Shown here: positions 25,750 to 35,094 of the stretch, one piece after another
Layout of the letters: every line of letters starts with the position of its first letter
Position numbering within the stretch: the stretch's first letter is position 1
Assembly: GCA_020628165.1 (NCBI GenBank)
Contig: JAHDFM010000005.1
Location: 65,981-129,980 of the forward strand
Direction of reading: 5' to 3'
Length of the DNA: 64,000 bases
From: Bdellovibrionales bacterium
GTDB taxonomy: Bacteria; Bdellovibrionota; Bdellovibrionia; Bdellovibrionales; UBA1609
Program-made: the position numbers and the translations under genes
Notes under the pieces: model-generated
Database searches by the model: none
What the model saw: the letters and a program-made list of their open reading frames with translations, nothing else
What the model was told of the DNA's origin: nothing

Positions 25750-28389
25750 TCAGTTGAGGGCATTGTTAATAATCTCCGTGCAGTTCTTTGAGAGGCCCGG
25801 AGTGGAGGCTATCTTTTTTAACAAAGGCTGTACGATCTTGCCGCGATCATCGCCCCATTGTTTCCACATATTAAAATTTGAGCAAAGCCTTGAAGCCACT
25901 TGTGGGTTCTTAGCATCGACTTCAATAATTTTGTCGGCTAAAAACTCATAACCTTCTCCGTTTTCGTTGTGAAAGGCGGGTGTGTTGGTTTGGCAAAAAT
26001 AAAGAACGGTGCTATAGATTTTGTTAGGAATGTTGGCGTCGTAGGCATTAGAAGCGAGGATGGAGTCCTGCATATGTTTAAGAGCATTGCTTCTGCGAGA
26101 CGAACTCTCCATTCTGAGCCAATTGTTAATCACATTGGTGTCTGACTGCCATTTGTTATAGAAGTCTTCAAATACAGTGTTGCGTTGTTGTGAAGTTGTA
26201 TTTTTTAGAGCGTTCATCGCACCTAAAGTGTTAGTCATGCAAAATGAATTGTTAAAGTGAGACGCAGCTAAATTAAAATATTCTTCTTTATTCGTGGCAC
26301 ATAAATACTCGAGGCATAAATTTGCCAAAGCTCTTTGGCCAATGCTGTAGCCGTCTTTTTTAAATTCTGTTTGTAAATTGTTTTTATAAGTGAGGATAAA
26401 ATTCTCTTCACAAGCTTCAGCGATTTTTACAAACAACTGGTCCGCGGCCTTGGCAATGAGCACAGGGTCGTAGCTGTTAAAAAACTGTCTTAAATAAGTT
26501 TCGCTTGGCAGGGTTAAAAGTTCAGCGCTGAATTGAGGGTCATCGCTGCTACTGGCTAAGGCTTCGTTAAAGACATCAAAGACAAGTGGGTTTACATTAG
26601 CTTGGTTTCCATCAGAAAAGGCTTTGTAAATATTTTTAAATTCATTGCAATAAAACTCTTGAGCTGCGTTCCAACGATTGAAGCTATCGGCATCATTTTT
26701 AATAAGGTTAATCAAAGTTTCTGGTGTGTAGTCGTAATTAATTTTCACAGGTGCAGAGAACTCTCTTAAAAATGAAGGTGATGGTTTATCTTGAACATTT
26801 GCAAAAATCACTTCGTGAGCTGAGTCGATGAGTTCTACCACAACACCTTGTTTGGCGCAGGGAGTGACTTCGCAATTGCTTTTTAAAACTTCTAAAGCAA
26901 TGGCCTCTCCAGATGGTGAAATTAGACCCATTTCAAGCGGGATGTGAAACGGTTTTTTTTCAGCGGTTTCTGGTGTGTCGCGTGTGTGTTGTTTGAACAC
27001 AACGCTGTAAGTTTTAGCGTTAGCGTTGTACTCAGTGGTGATATCAATCTCCGGTGTACCAGCTTGATTGTACCAGTTTTTAAAATGAGTAAGATCTTTT
27101 CCACTGGCTTGCTCCATAGCGTAGACAAAATCTTCTGTGCGAACGGCTTGTCCGTCGAAAAGTTCAAAGTACTTATCCATGCCTTTTTTGAAGTTATCCC
27201 TGCCAATGAGTTTTTCAATCATGCGGATGACTTCAGCACCTTTGCTGTAAATGGTGCTAGTGTATAAGTTGTCCATCGACATGGCATAGCTTGGGCGAAT
27301 TGGGTGAGCGTTTGGTCCAGCGTCTTCAACAAACTGACGAGATCTTAAGTTGGAGACGTCCTGCAGGCGTTTCACCGGGCGTGAACGCAAGTCAGAGGTG
27401 AACTCTTGATCTCTGTATACAGTGAGCCCTTCCTTTAGACTCAACTGAAACCAGTCTCTGCAAGTCACGCGGTTGCCTGTCCAGTTGTGGAAGTACTCAT
27501 GGCCAATGACAGCCTCAATGCCTTCATAGTCGGTGTCGGTGGCTGTTTCTTGATCAGCTAAAATATATTTTGAATTAAAAATATTAAGGCCTTTATTTTC
27601 CATAGCCCCCATGTTGAAAGAGTCAACTGCTACGATCATGTAGATGTCTAAATCGTACTCGAGATCAAAGCGCTCTTCGTCCCATTTCATAGATTTTTTC
27701 AAAGACTCCATAGCAAAGTCTGTTTTGTTCTTACGTCCTTTGTCGACATAGATCTCAAGGTTCACAGTGCGACCACTTTTGGTGGTGAACGTGTCAGTGA
27801 GCACATCGAGGTCGCCTGCAACAAGGGCAAAGAGGTAGCAAGGCTTTTTAAATGGATCAACCCAAGTGACACTGTGGCGGCCATCATCAAGATCTTTGCT
27901 TTCTGTTTTATTGCCGTTTGATAAAAGGTAAGGGTACTTACTTTTGTCAGCAATGATGGTGGTCGTGTAGATCGCCATATTGTCTGGACGGTCTACAAAG
28001 TAAGTGATGTGGCGAAAGCCTTCGGCCTCACATTGAGTACAGTAGATGTCTCCTGACTTATACAAGCCTTCCAAGGCTTTGTTGTTGTGAGGTTCGATTT
28101 CGGTGGTCACTTTTAAGGTGAATGCATCACTTAAAAAATTTGAGCTGATCGTTAATGAATCGGCGTCTTTTGAGTAATCACAAGGCTCGTTGTTGATTTT
28201 AACTTCGATGAGGTTTAGGTTTTCACCGTCGAGCTTTAAATGTGAGCTTGAGCTTGCGTTATCATTGCGAACGACTTTGGACTCTTGAGTGACAATGGTT
28301 TTGTCTTCAAAAAGTTCGAATTTGAGGTTTGTCTCCACAATCCAGTAGTTGGGCTGTTTGTAGTCTTTGAGGTATATTTTTTTGCTCAT
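25750..28389 (-). CDS. pepN: Aminopeptidase N (M1 family)
   Basis: 879 residues, the full size of bacterial PepN. The substrate-anchoring GAMEN precedes the zinc site His297-Glu298-x-x-His301 (HEYFHNW), with the third ligand Glu320 in LKEGLTVYRDQEF. The C-terminal helical DUF3458-type domain is present to the end (NNALN). It removes N-terminal residues from peptides in the cytoplasm, which in a predator or protein-degrader supplies free amino acids. AAGGAC precedes the ATG. It follows the marC-like and AGCS genes on the same strand with a 97-base gap, so it may have its own promoter. Confidence 0.97.
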   Translation of the reverse strand: MSKKIYLKDYKQPNYWIVETNLKFELFEDKTIVTQESKVVRNDNASSSSHLKLDGENLNLIEVKINNEPCDYSKDADSLTISSNFLSDAFTLKVTTEIEPHNNKALEGLYKSGDIYCTQCEAEGFRHITYFVDRPDNMAIYTTTIIADKSKYPYLLSNGNKTESKDLDDGRHSVTWVDPFKKPCYLFALVAGDLDVLTDTFTTKSGRTVNLEIYVDKGRKNKTDFAMESLKKSMKWDEERFDLEYDLDIYMIVAVDSFNMGAMENKGLNIFNSKYILADQETATDTDYEGIEAVIGHEYFHNWTGNRVTCRDWFQLSLKEGLTVYRDQEFTSDLRSRPVKRLQDVSNLRSRQFVEDAGPNAHPIRPSYAMSMDNLYTSTIYSKGAEVIRMIEKLIGRDNFKKGMDKYFELFDGQAVRTEDFVYAMEQASGKDLTHFKNWYNQAGTPEIDITTEYNANAKTYSVVFKQHTRDTPETAEKKPFHIPLEMGLISPSGEAIALEVLKSNCEVTPCAKQGVVVELIDSAHEVIFANVQDKPSPSFLREFSAPVKINYDYTPETLINLIKNDADSFNRWNAAQEFYCNEFKNIYKAFSDGNQANVNPLVFDVFNEALASSSDDPQFSAELLTLPSETYLRQFFNSYDPVLIAKAADQLFVKIAEACEENFILTYKNNLQTEFKKDGYSIGQRALANLCLEYLCATNKEEYFNLAASHFNNSFCMTNTLGAMNALKNTTSQQRNTVFEDFYNKWQSDTNVINNWLRMESSSRRSNALKHMQDSILASNAYDANIPNKIYSTVLYFCQTNTPAFHNENGEGYEFLADKIIEVDAKNPQVASRLCSNFNMWKQWGDDRGKIVQPLLKKIASTPGLSKNCTEIINNALN

Positions 28390-28486
28390 TATAAAGTCCT
28401 TTGCATCAAAGTGAAAGCAATACTTTTAGGGTTTATTGTATTTTACAATTGAAGTCTAGAGAAATAAATCAAATAATATTATATAG

Positions 28487-29131
28487 TTACGATTCTTTGT
28501 TGAGCACAATTTGAACGTAGTGCTTCAGGCCGTCAAAGAAGTACTCAACAGCGATCATCATAAGAATTAAGCCCATGAGGCGAAAGAACACTTTGTTGCC
28601 GCTGGGGCCTAAGAAATTGAGGATCTGCTTAGAGAAAATCAGTACAATATAGTTCACTAAACAGGCCACGATAAGAGTTAGGGTGAAGACGGTTTTGAGT
28701 TTGTAGTTGATGGCGTCTTGAACCAAAACGGTGGTCACAGTGAGAGCGCCGGGTCCACAAATCATGGGAATGCCAAACGGAGTGATGGCCGATTCAAAAG
28801 CATCTCGAGTGTCATCAATTTTAACGGTGCTCTTGGTTCTGGCTTTTTTTCCTTGGAGCAAATCATAACCCATGATGAAAAAGAGCACACCTCCGACAAG
28901 TTTAAGGCCGTTGATGGAAATATTAAATAATTTAAAAATATAGGTTCCGGAAAGAGCAAAAATGATCATGGCCAGGAAGGCTGCGACGTTGGCTTTCCTC
29001 GCATATTTGCGAGCGTTCTGTGTTGACATCCAGCTAGTGATGTCAAGATACATGGGCATACTACTGAACGGATTGATCACCGTAATGATGCTTGTGAATG
29101 CGAATAAGAAGTAAGCGATTTCTGCCTTCAT
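28487..29131 (-). CDS. MarC family integral membrane protein (UPF0056)
   Basis: 214 residues with six helices. The family start is visible (AFTSIITVINPFSSMPMYLD), followed by the FNISINGLKLVGGVLFFIMGYDLLQG segment (core GGVLFFIMGYDLL) and the conserved ITPFGIPMICGPGA. The role of MarC proteins is unclear; earlier links to antibiotic resistance were not upheld. The start codon lies inside a perfect 11-bp inverted repeat (29124-29151) and no clear ribosome-binding site is seen, which suggests translational control or coupling to the upstream transporter gene. Confidence 0.93.
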   Translation of the reverse strand: MKAEIAYFLFAFTSIITVINPFSSMPMYLDITSWMSTQNARKYARKANVAAFLAMIIFALSGTYIFKLFNISINGLKLVGGVLFFIMGYDLLQGKKARTKSTVKIDDTRDAFESAITPFGIPMICGPGALTVTTVLVQDAINYKLKTVFTLTLIVACLVNYIVLIFSKQILNFLGPSGNKVFFRLMGLILMMIAVEYFFDGLKHYVQIVLNKES

Positions 29132-29151
29132 AGCAAATTAGCTATGAAGGC
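29124..29151 (-). promoter_or_regulatory. Perfect inverted repeat covering the marC-like start codon
   Basis: Arms of 11 bp (29124-29134 and 29141-29151) pair perfectly around a six-base loop. The ATG of the MarC-family gene is at 29131-29129, within one arm. In mRNA this hairpin would hide the start codon. No T-run follows, so it is not a typical terminator of the AGCS gene. Confidence 0.6.
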
Positions 29152-29193
29152 TATCGAAGAAGAAGTAAAGTTATATTCGTGTGAGTGTAAAAA

Positions 29194-30564
29194 TTATTTC
29201 TTAACCGTGTTGAAATATCTATTGGTCTCAGCCTTGAGTTTCGGGAATAAAAGTGCCAAAGCTATTAAGTTAGGAATCACCATCAAACCAAGCATTATGT
29301 CAGAAAAACTTAACACAGGGGTGATGCTCCAGACGGCACCGATAAAAGCAAAGACACAAAATACGATTTTGTAAATGGTCACACCATTATTGCCAAAGAG
29401 GTAATTGAAGGCTTTTTCGCCGTAATACGACCAGCTTAACAAGGTGGAGTAAGCAAACATCAGCACAGCAAAAGGAATGAAATACTCACCAAAAAAGCCT
29501 GGAATGGCTGAACTGAAAGCTTGGGCTGTGAGCTCAACACCTTTAACGGTTGTGTAATCCACACCAGAAATTAAGATCACTAAAGCTGTCATCGTACAGA
29601 TAATGACGGTGTCGATGAGGGGCTCTAAAAGTGATACAAGCCCTTCTCGCACGGGCTCTTTTGTAGAGGCGGCGGAGTGGGCGATCGGTGCTGACCCAAG
29701 CCCCGCTTCGTTGGAGAAGCAAGCTCTGCGCACACCTTGAATGATCACAGTGCTGATCGCAAATCCCGTCACACCACCAGCGGCCGAGTCCATAGAAAAT
29801 GCGGATGTTAGGATGAGTTTAAGAAGGCCTGGAACTTTTTCGGCGTTAAAAACAATCACCCAGACAGCGCCGGCCACATACAATAAGCCCATAAAAGGAA
29901 CTAACTTTGAAGTCACTTTACCAATGCGCTGAATGCCACCAATGATAACCACAGCAGTTGCAATAGCAAGTACAAGGCCTGTGATCCAAGTAGGGACGGT
30001 GAAGTTTGAGTTAAGAATGGAAGCTACTTGGTTAGACTGAAACATATTTCCAGCCCCAAGGGTTCCACAAATGGTGGCCACAGCAAAAAACACGGCAAGG
30101 GGTTTAAAGTTTTTTCCAAGACCGCGCTCTATATAGTACATCGGGCCACCCCGAGCTGTGCCATCGGCATCAAAAGTTCTGTACATGATGGCAAGGGTGC
30201 ATTCGGCATATTTCGTAGCCATACCTATGAGGCCAGTCACTATCATCCAAAAGACAGCCCCAGGTCCTCCCATGGAAACAGCAATGGCAACCCCAGCTAT
30301 GTTACCTAAACCAACAGTAGCAGAAAGGGCCGTGCACAAGGCTTGGAAGTGAGTAATATCACCAGGGTCGTCGGCATCATCGTACTTGCCCATAACTATT
30401 TCGATGGCGTGTTTGAAGCCACGAAATTGAATTCCTTTTAATAATAAAGTGAGCAATAAGCCAGTTCCACAAAGGGCAATAACGAGTGGAAGGTTCCAAA
30501 CGTAACCAACAATTATGTTTAATATTTCATTAACGCTGTCTATGAGTGTTTGATTTGATTCCAT
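29194..30564 (-). CDS. AGCS family sodium:alanine/amino-acid symporter
   Basis: 456 residues with about ten helices. Family signatures include GNIAGVAIAVSMGGPGAVFWM early (core GNIAGVAIAVSMGGPG), RGGPMYYIERGLG, and RACFSNEAGLGSAPIAHSAA. It imports alanine or glycine with sodium across the inner membrane. It is the first gene of a same-strand series with the marC-like gene and pepN, so uptake and peptide breakdown may be expressed together. No good ribosome-binding site precedes the ATG. Confidence 0.96.
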   Translation of the reverse strand: MESNQTLIDSVNEILNIIVGYVWNLPLVIALCGTGLLLTLLLKGIQFRGFKHAIEIVMGKYDDADDPGDITHFQALCTALSATVGLGNIAGVAIAVSMGGPGAVFWMIVTGLIGMATKYAECTLAIMYRTFDADGTARGGPMYYIERGLGKNFKPLAVFFAVATICGTLGAGNMFQSNQVASILNSNFTVPTWITGLVLAIATAVVIIGGIQRIGKVTSKLVPFMGLLYVAGAVWVIVFNAEKVPGLLKLILTSAFSMDSAAGGVTGFAISTVIIQGVRRACFSNEAGLGSAPIAHSAASTKEPVREGLVSLLEPLIDTVIICTMTALVILISGVDYTTVKGVELTAQAFSSAIPGFFGEYFIPFAVLMFAYSTLLSWSYYGEKAFNYLFGNNGVTIYKIVFCVFAFIGAVWSITPVLSFSDIMLGLMVIPNLIALALLFPKLKAETNRYFNTVKK

Positions 30565-30880
30565 GGAGTTAACATAAATAAATTATTTAAGATGGCAAAG
30601 AAGAATGTCATTTTAGAATTTTGCGTTATTTAAGTTATTAAAAATATTTATATTATTCTGAATTGAAAAGTTAATAATAAAGGCAGTTTTACCTTAAAAA
30701 CTTAAATTTTCTTAACTGGACCTTGTGGAAAACTGTTTTATTCCATTTGAATTTGATGAGCAGTGTTAAGCATTGTAATAAAAGATCCATTGAACTTTTA
30801 TTATCAAGTGTCATTTAATTTAATAACTGTGTAGGGCAGTTAAAAGTTTAAAAATAATAGCTTACTTTAGGAGGGAAAGT
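30565..30880. other. Divergent intergenic region
   Basis: Very AT-rich spacer between the AGCS gene and the outer-membrane protein gene, expected to contain both promoters. The last 15 bases hold the AGGAGGG ribosome-binding site of the barrel protein. No RNA gene or repeat recognised. Confidence 0.5.
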
Positions 30881-31825
30881 ATGAATTATAAAGCTGTATT
30901 AGTAGCTTTGGCTACAATGGCGATGGGATTAACATCGTATGCACAAACTAGCACAAACGCTGGTGAGACAAAAACAAAGGTCCAAAAACAAAACAAAGTT
31001 GAAGGTGACTTAGATAACGAAATCACTAACGCAAAGTTACGTGCTGAGAGTGGATCAAAGTCAAAGTTTTCTTCTAGTATTTCTGCAACTTACTCAGGTG
31101 GTAGTATCAGTGACCCTGGTTCAAAAGACAGAAAAAACTTATTAGGTGGATCTAATGTAGAGCAAGTTAGATTTTCTGGTCGTGTGAGCGGAAGATACCG
31201 TTTTACAAAGAACACGAGTATGACTGCTGGTATCGGAATGAATATCGTTCAGCCGTTTCATTCAGCTCAAGAAGAGTTAGGTCAAAACGACTACGGTGAT
31301 AAAACTGAAGTTTCAAATCCAAACGTTGCTGTTTCACATTACAGAAGAGTTAACAACTGGATGTTACAAGCTGGTGGTGGTGTCACTGTTATAACAGCTG
31401 AAAAAACAAGACTTGCTGGATATCAAGCAAACCCATATTTGACTGGTACAGCTTTGTATGACTTCAAAAACGGTTTCAACGTAGGTATGTTACTTGCTGT
31501 TGATACTCTAGTTCTTAACAGAAACGCTTCTAGAGCTAACCCTGACTTTGAATTTGGATGGCATCCATTTGTTGAGTATGCTTTCAACGACACTTTCAAC
31601 TTCAGAACAATTTGGAACTTTGGTGTTGCTCACAGCAGTGGTGAAGTGCCGGGTCAAAACCGTTGGACAAACACTGGTATGAGACAGTCTTTCGGTCTTG
31701 GTATTGCAGCTACAAGAGATATCTTCTTGTACCCTAACTTCCAGATCCCAACTCGTAACTTCTACGCTGACTTCGAGTCTGATAGAACTACTGTTGGAAT
31801 CAGTGCTACAATCAACGTATTCTAA
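30881..31825 (+). CDS. Abundant outer-membrane beta-barrel protein (predicted)
   Basis: 314 residues. Signal peptide MNYKAVLVALATMAMGLTSYA, then a short charged, likely periplasmic segment and ~250 residues of alternating amphipathic beta-strands (RFSGRVSGRYRF, MTAGIGMNIV, WMLQAGGGVTVI, FNFRTIWNFGVAHS). The chain ends in Phe (ISATINVF), the signal recognised by the BAM machinery. Expression signals are the strongest in the window: AGGAGGG eight bases before ATG, preference for a few codons (AAC, GGT, ACT) and a perfect terminator. This points to a major porin or structural outer-membrane protein. No named family can be assigned. Confidence 0.82.
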   Translation: MNYKAVLVALATMAMGLTSYAQTSTNAGETKTKVQKQNKVEGDLDNEITNAKLRAESGSKSKFSSSISATYSGGSISDPGSKDRKNLLGGSNVEQVRFSGRVSGRYRFTKNTSMTAGIGMNIVQPFHSAQEELGQNDYGDKTEVSNPNVAVSHYRRVNNWMLQAGGGVTVITAEKTRLAGYQANPYLTGTALYDFKNGFNVGMLLAVDTLVLNRNASRANPDFEFGWHPFVEYAFNDTFNFRTIWNFGVAHSSGEVPGQNRWTNTGMRQSFGLGIAATRDIFLYPNFQIPTRNFYADFESDRTTVGISATINVF

Positions 31826-31852
31826 GAAAACCTTTTCTTAAGTACAAAAAAC

Positions 31853-31887
31853 AAAAAACCCAAGCTAACAAGGCTTGGGTTTTTTTA
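31853..31887 (+). terminator. Strong rho-independent terminator
   Basis: A perfect 10-bp core stem (31856-31865 with 31873-31882), a seven-base loop and seven T. It ends the outer-membrane protein gene and, thanks to the A-run on the other side, can also end the convergent TPR gene. Confidence 0.93.
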
Positions 31888-31910
31888 TTTTAAATTTCTC
31901 AGGGTTTGTT

Positions 31911-32675
31911 TTAAGACTTTTTTGCTCTAGAGCTCGTTTTGCGATTCAACCCAAGGGCTTCATTGACGATCTTAAGTTCGCTTTCAAGGAAGTAACGCGT
32001 GTTGGTTGCTTTGTCTCTGTAGTAATTAATGATTCTCTTAGCTTGTTCATATTTTTTGTTTTCAATTAACATATCTACGAAAGATCGTGTAACACTGACT
32101 TGTAAGATATCTGGCTTGGCTTTAAGAGCTAACTCATATTGTTGTGTGGCCAAATCAATTTGATTGCTCATGCGAAGTGCTTTAGCAAATTGGTAGTGAG
32201 CCTCTGGATTTTCGCCATTATTTTTGAAATACATATTATAAGCTTGAATGGCTTCAGGAAACCGCTCCATTCGGACTAAAAGTTTGCCTTTTTTGTGAAG
32301 GGCATCGATCTGTTGCAATGGATTTTTTTCATAAAGTTCCGAAAGAGTCTCTAGAACACAGTCGTATTTTTTTCTCTCTTCACACATGTTGGCGAGTTTC
32401 ATTAAGTTGTCTGTAGAAGCCGTGCCCATAAGTTGTGAAGCTTTCACAGGTATGATTTTAAAAAAGTGCTTGTCCCAACTAATTAAATGAACAGCGGTTA
32501 ACAAAAACATGGCGGCAAATAAACAGATTAAAAGACTGGATTTGTCTTTGTGTGCTGGCGGTTTGTAGCCAGGCTGCATGACTTGGAATCTCCATCCACA
32601 GTCGCAAAAGTATTTATCACCAATTCTGCGGTCTTCCGGTGTGATGTTATGGCATTTTGGACAAGTTACATTCAT
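31911..32675 (-). CDS. TPR protein with N-terminal zinc ribbon and one membrane helix
   Basis: 254 residues. The N-terminus holds a C-x-x-C...C-x-C zinc ribbon (CPKCHN...FCDCGWRF, residues ~5-28). A single membrane helix (SLLICLFAAMFLLTAVHLIS, ~47-66) follows, then three or more TPR units (HKKGKLLVRMERFPEAIQAY, AHYQFAKALRMSNQIDLATQ). The likely topology is zinc ribbon in the cytoplasm and TPR scaffold in the periplasm. The GGGGGA site sits before the ATG. A scaffold for envelope complexes is the general expectation; no partner is indicated by the neighbours. Confidence 0.82.
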   Translation of the reverse strand: MNVTCPKCHNITPEDRRIGDKYFCDCGWRFQVMQPGYKPPAHKDKSSLLICLFAAMFLLTAVHLISWDKHFFKIIPVKASQLMGTASTDNLMKLANMCEERKKYDCVLETLSELYEKNPLQQIDALHKKGKLLVRMERFPEAIQAYNMYFKNNGENPEAHYQFAKALRMSNQIDLATQQYELALKAKPDILQVSVTRSFVDMLIENKKYEQAKRIINYYRDKATNTRYFLESELKIVNEALGLNRKTSSRAKKS

Positions 32676-33099
32676 AGTTCCCCCTGAGTATTAAAGCCAT
32701 AGCTTTTGCACAGGAAGTGCCAATTCAACTGCAATAAAATGTGTTTAGACTGAAAAATGATGTCAAGTCTTTGGTCTTGTAAAAAATAATGACGGTTTTT
32801 CTAAATTTGAAATGTATCACTATTTTACATATTTAGAGGGGAGGCAAACTCTTTATAGAACGTCGTTCTAAGAGTTTTTGTCTTAAATTGATACGAACAC
32901 ATTTTTTTAACAAAATGAGTGTATAAACGTTGTGAGTTTTAACGCCGCTTAGATCCGCTTGAGTTTGTACACAAGATATTTAGTCTTTATGGCAACAGTC
33001 TATTCTATAAATTTGAATGCCAATTATGAAAAAACAGAGTTGAGTTTTACCTGAGTTTAACTATCAGTTTTAATTCTTTAATGGTCATTGTCTTGTTGG
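32676..33099. other. Intergenic region with hairpin and a decayed copy of the hisS 3' end
   Basis: The 424-base spacer between hisS and the TPR gene contains an imperfect hairpin at 32846-32877 (arms differ by a three-base bulge) that may end hisS transcription. Bases 33040-33101 are a diverged direct repeat of 33131-33193, the last coding part of hisS. The rest should hold the TPR-gene promoter. No open frame looks real. Confidence 0.6.
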
Positions 33100-33193
33100 T
33101 TACTGGTCAACCACCCATTGAACGACGTTGTTGAGATTTACCTGAGTTTGATCACCAGTGCTTAAATCTTTAACGGTCACAGTGTTGTTGTTG
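33040..33193 (-). repeat. Diverged tandem duplication at the 3' end of hisS
   Basis: Segments 33040-33101 and 33131-33193, 91 bases apart, align by eye with roughly three quarters or more identity (shared blocks such as TTTACCTGAGTTT and TCTTTAA-GGTCA). The second segment is inside hisS; the first starts right after the hisS stop codon and now contains stops in every relevant frame. Confidence 0.7.
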
Positions 33194-34341
33194 AGTTCAT
33201 CAACACCTATTACAAGAGCAAAGTCCACGGCCATCTTATCTGCTTTTTTCATTTTCTTGCTCATGTTTCCACTGTCTAAGATTTCACAAGCAACACTAGC
33301 AACTCTCAGTTTATGGCATATTTCAATGCACTTGTTTTTGATGGAGTCGTCCAAACATAATAAAGCTGTTGTTTTTTGAGTTGTCACAGGCGTTTCTGAA
33401 ATGAGCATTAAGCGTTCTATGCCGGCACCAAAACCCACACCAGAAAGCTGCGGACCTCCCATCATTGCTATGAGATTGTCGTAGCGACCACCAGCAAGCA
33501 CAGTGTCCTGAGCGCCGAGTTGATCGCATTTGAATTCAAAAACACAGTGATTGTAGTAATCGAGACCGCGCACAATGTTTTTGTTGATATTGAAGTTAAT
33601 GTTTAAAGCTTCCAGTGCTGAACAAATATCATGAAAAACTTTTTTAGAGGTGTCGTTAAAGCAGTCGTGTAAACTTGGGGCACTCTGACAGATCTTTTGA
33701 TCGTTTTTGTCTTTGGAGTCTAAAATTCTTAAAGGATTTTTCTCGAGGCGCACTTGGCTGTCTTCAGAGAGTTCACTTTTATACGGTGTCAGGTAGTCGA
33801 TCAGCTGTTGGCGAAAGTGGTTGCGGCTTTCAGGGTCACCAAGGCTATTGAGCTCAAGTGAGATCTTTTGTTCTGGGCAAATGGATTTTAGAGTTTGGTC
33901 AGCTAGGCTGATGCAATCAATGTCGTGTTTAAAATCTTTAGCTCCGAGCACTTCAATGCCAAGTTGATGGAACTGGCGAGTGCGTCCTTTTTGCGGTCGT
34001 TCGTAGCGAAACATAGGCCCTTGATAAAACCATTTGAGGGGAACGTTGCGAGTGAGCCCTTGTTGTAAAAACGCGCGCACAACACCAGCGGTGCCTTCCG
34101 GACGGAGTGTGAGTTGTTCTCCACCGCGGTCGTTAAAGGTGTACATCTCTTTGTTGACAATGTCCGAGGTGTCGCCCAGGGTCTTCATAAAAACTGGAGA
34201 GAATTCAAAAACGGGAGTGCTGATCTCGGCAAAACCAAAATCGCGAGCCACCTGACTAAATGTTGAGACAATATGATTGTATTTTAAAATATCGTCACCA
34301 AAAATATCGTGAGTTCCACGAGGGGATTGCAATTTTGCCAT
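33100..34341 (-). CDS. hisS: Histidine-tRNA ligase
   Basis: 413 residues, full bacterial size. Class II motifs are present: motif 1 region ISTPVFEFSPVFMKTLG, motif 2 FRYERPQKGRTRQFHQLGIE, HisA-type RGLDYYNHCVFEFK and motif 3 GVGFGAGIERLML. The C-terminal anticodon-binding domain follows, ending VVQWVVDQ. It charges tRNA-His. Monocistronic, divergent from kynB. Its 3' end shows a decayed tandem duplication beyond the stop. Confidence 0.98.
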   Translation of the reverse strand: MAKLQSPRGTHDIFGDDILKYNHIVSTFSQVARDFGFAEISTPVFEFSPVFMKTLGDTSDIVNKEMYTFNDRGGEQLTLRPEGTAGVVRAFLQQGLTRNVPLKWFYQGPMFRYERPQKGRTRQFHQLGIEVLGAKDFKHDIDCISLADQTLKSICPEQKISLELNSLGDPESRNHFRQQLIDYLTPYKSELSEDSQVRLEKNPLRILDSKDKNDQKICQSAPSLHDCFNDTSKKVFHDICSALEALNINFNINKNIVRGLDYYNHCVFEFKCDQLGAQDTVLAGGRYDNLIAMMGGPQLSGVGFGAGIERLMLISETPVTTQKTTALLCLDDSIKNKCIEICHKLRVASVACEILDSGNMSKKMKKADKMAVDFALVIGVDELNNNTVTVKDLSTGDQTQVNLNNVVQWVVDQ

Positions 34342-34452
34342 ATTGAAAGTCCTAATATATCAACAGTTTTTGTTATTTTAGGCTTTTACTTTTGATTTGA
34401 CAATTTATCCAGAGAAATCTTTTGTAAAAAAAAATGAATTTTCTTATCATTT

Positions 34453-35094
34453 ATGATTATGACCATAGATTATCAACAAATCATAGACATTTCACCTGTC
34501 GTTTCCGAGCGCATTGGCGTATTTCCTGGAGATCAAAAGTACTCACGCAAAGTGGTGATGGACTGTGATAACGGCGATCACATCAGCCTTTCTAGCATTA
34601 CAACCACAGTGCACTTAGGCGCTCATGCCGATGCTCCTAATCACTATAAAAAAAACAGCACAGGGGTTGAAAAGCAAGATTTAGGCTTTTACTTAGGAGA
34701 GGCACAAGTGATCGACACCCATTCATGTAGCAGTGATTATATTGGTGTAGATGATCTAAAAACAAAAGAGATCACAGGCAAGCGAGTGTTGATAAAAACA
34801 AATAGTTTTCCTGATCCAGACAATTGGAACTCTGATTTTAAAGGTCTAGCTCCAGAACTCATAGATTTTCTAGCACAACAAGGAGTCATCACTGTTGGGG
34901 TAGACACTCCTTCGTTGGATGTCGAAACTTCAAAAGAATTACCGTCTCACGCCATGGTGGCCAAACATGATATGGCTATTTTAGAGGGCTTAGTTTTAAC
35001 TCATGTTGAAGAGGGGAGTTACTTTTTGTCAGCCTTGCCTCTGAGTCTAGAAAACTGTGATGCTTCACCAGTAAGGGCGGTTTTGTTAAAATGA
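34453..35094 (+). CDS. kynB: Kynurenine formamidase-type cyclase family protein
   Basis: 213 residues, the length of bacterial KynB. The metal-binding motif H-x-G-x-H-x-D-x-P-x-H is seen as HLGAHADAPNH (His54, His58, Asp60, His64), with Ala in place of the usual Thr. Other family segments are VFPGDQKY, VLIKTNSF and VGVDTPSLD. It would hydrolyse N-formylkynurenine to kynurenine, matching the tryptophan 2,3-dioxygenase 12 kb away. Generic cyclase/hydrolase function cannot be excluded. Two ATGs (34453, 34459) are possible starts and neither has a ribosome-binding site. Its stop overlaps the next gene by four bases. Confidence 0.85.
   Translation: MIMTIDYQQIIDISPVVSERIGVFPGDQKYSRKVVMDCDNGDHISLSSITTTVHLGAHADAPNHYKKNSTGVEKQDLGFYLGEAQVIDTHSCSSDYIGVDDLKTKEITGKRVLIKTNSFPDPDNWNSDFKGLAPELIDFLAQQGVITVGVDTPSLDVETSKELPSHAMVAKHDMAILEGLVLTHVEEGSYFLSALPLSLENCDASPVRAVLLK

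Noticed and set aside
25538..25951. Plus-strand 137-residue open frame over the pepN 3' end
   Set aside because: It overlaps the pepN coding end and terminator and shows no family features or ribosome-binding site.
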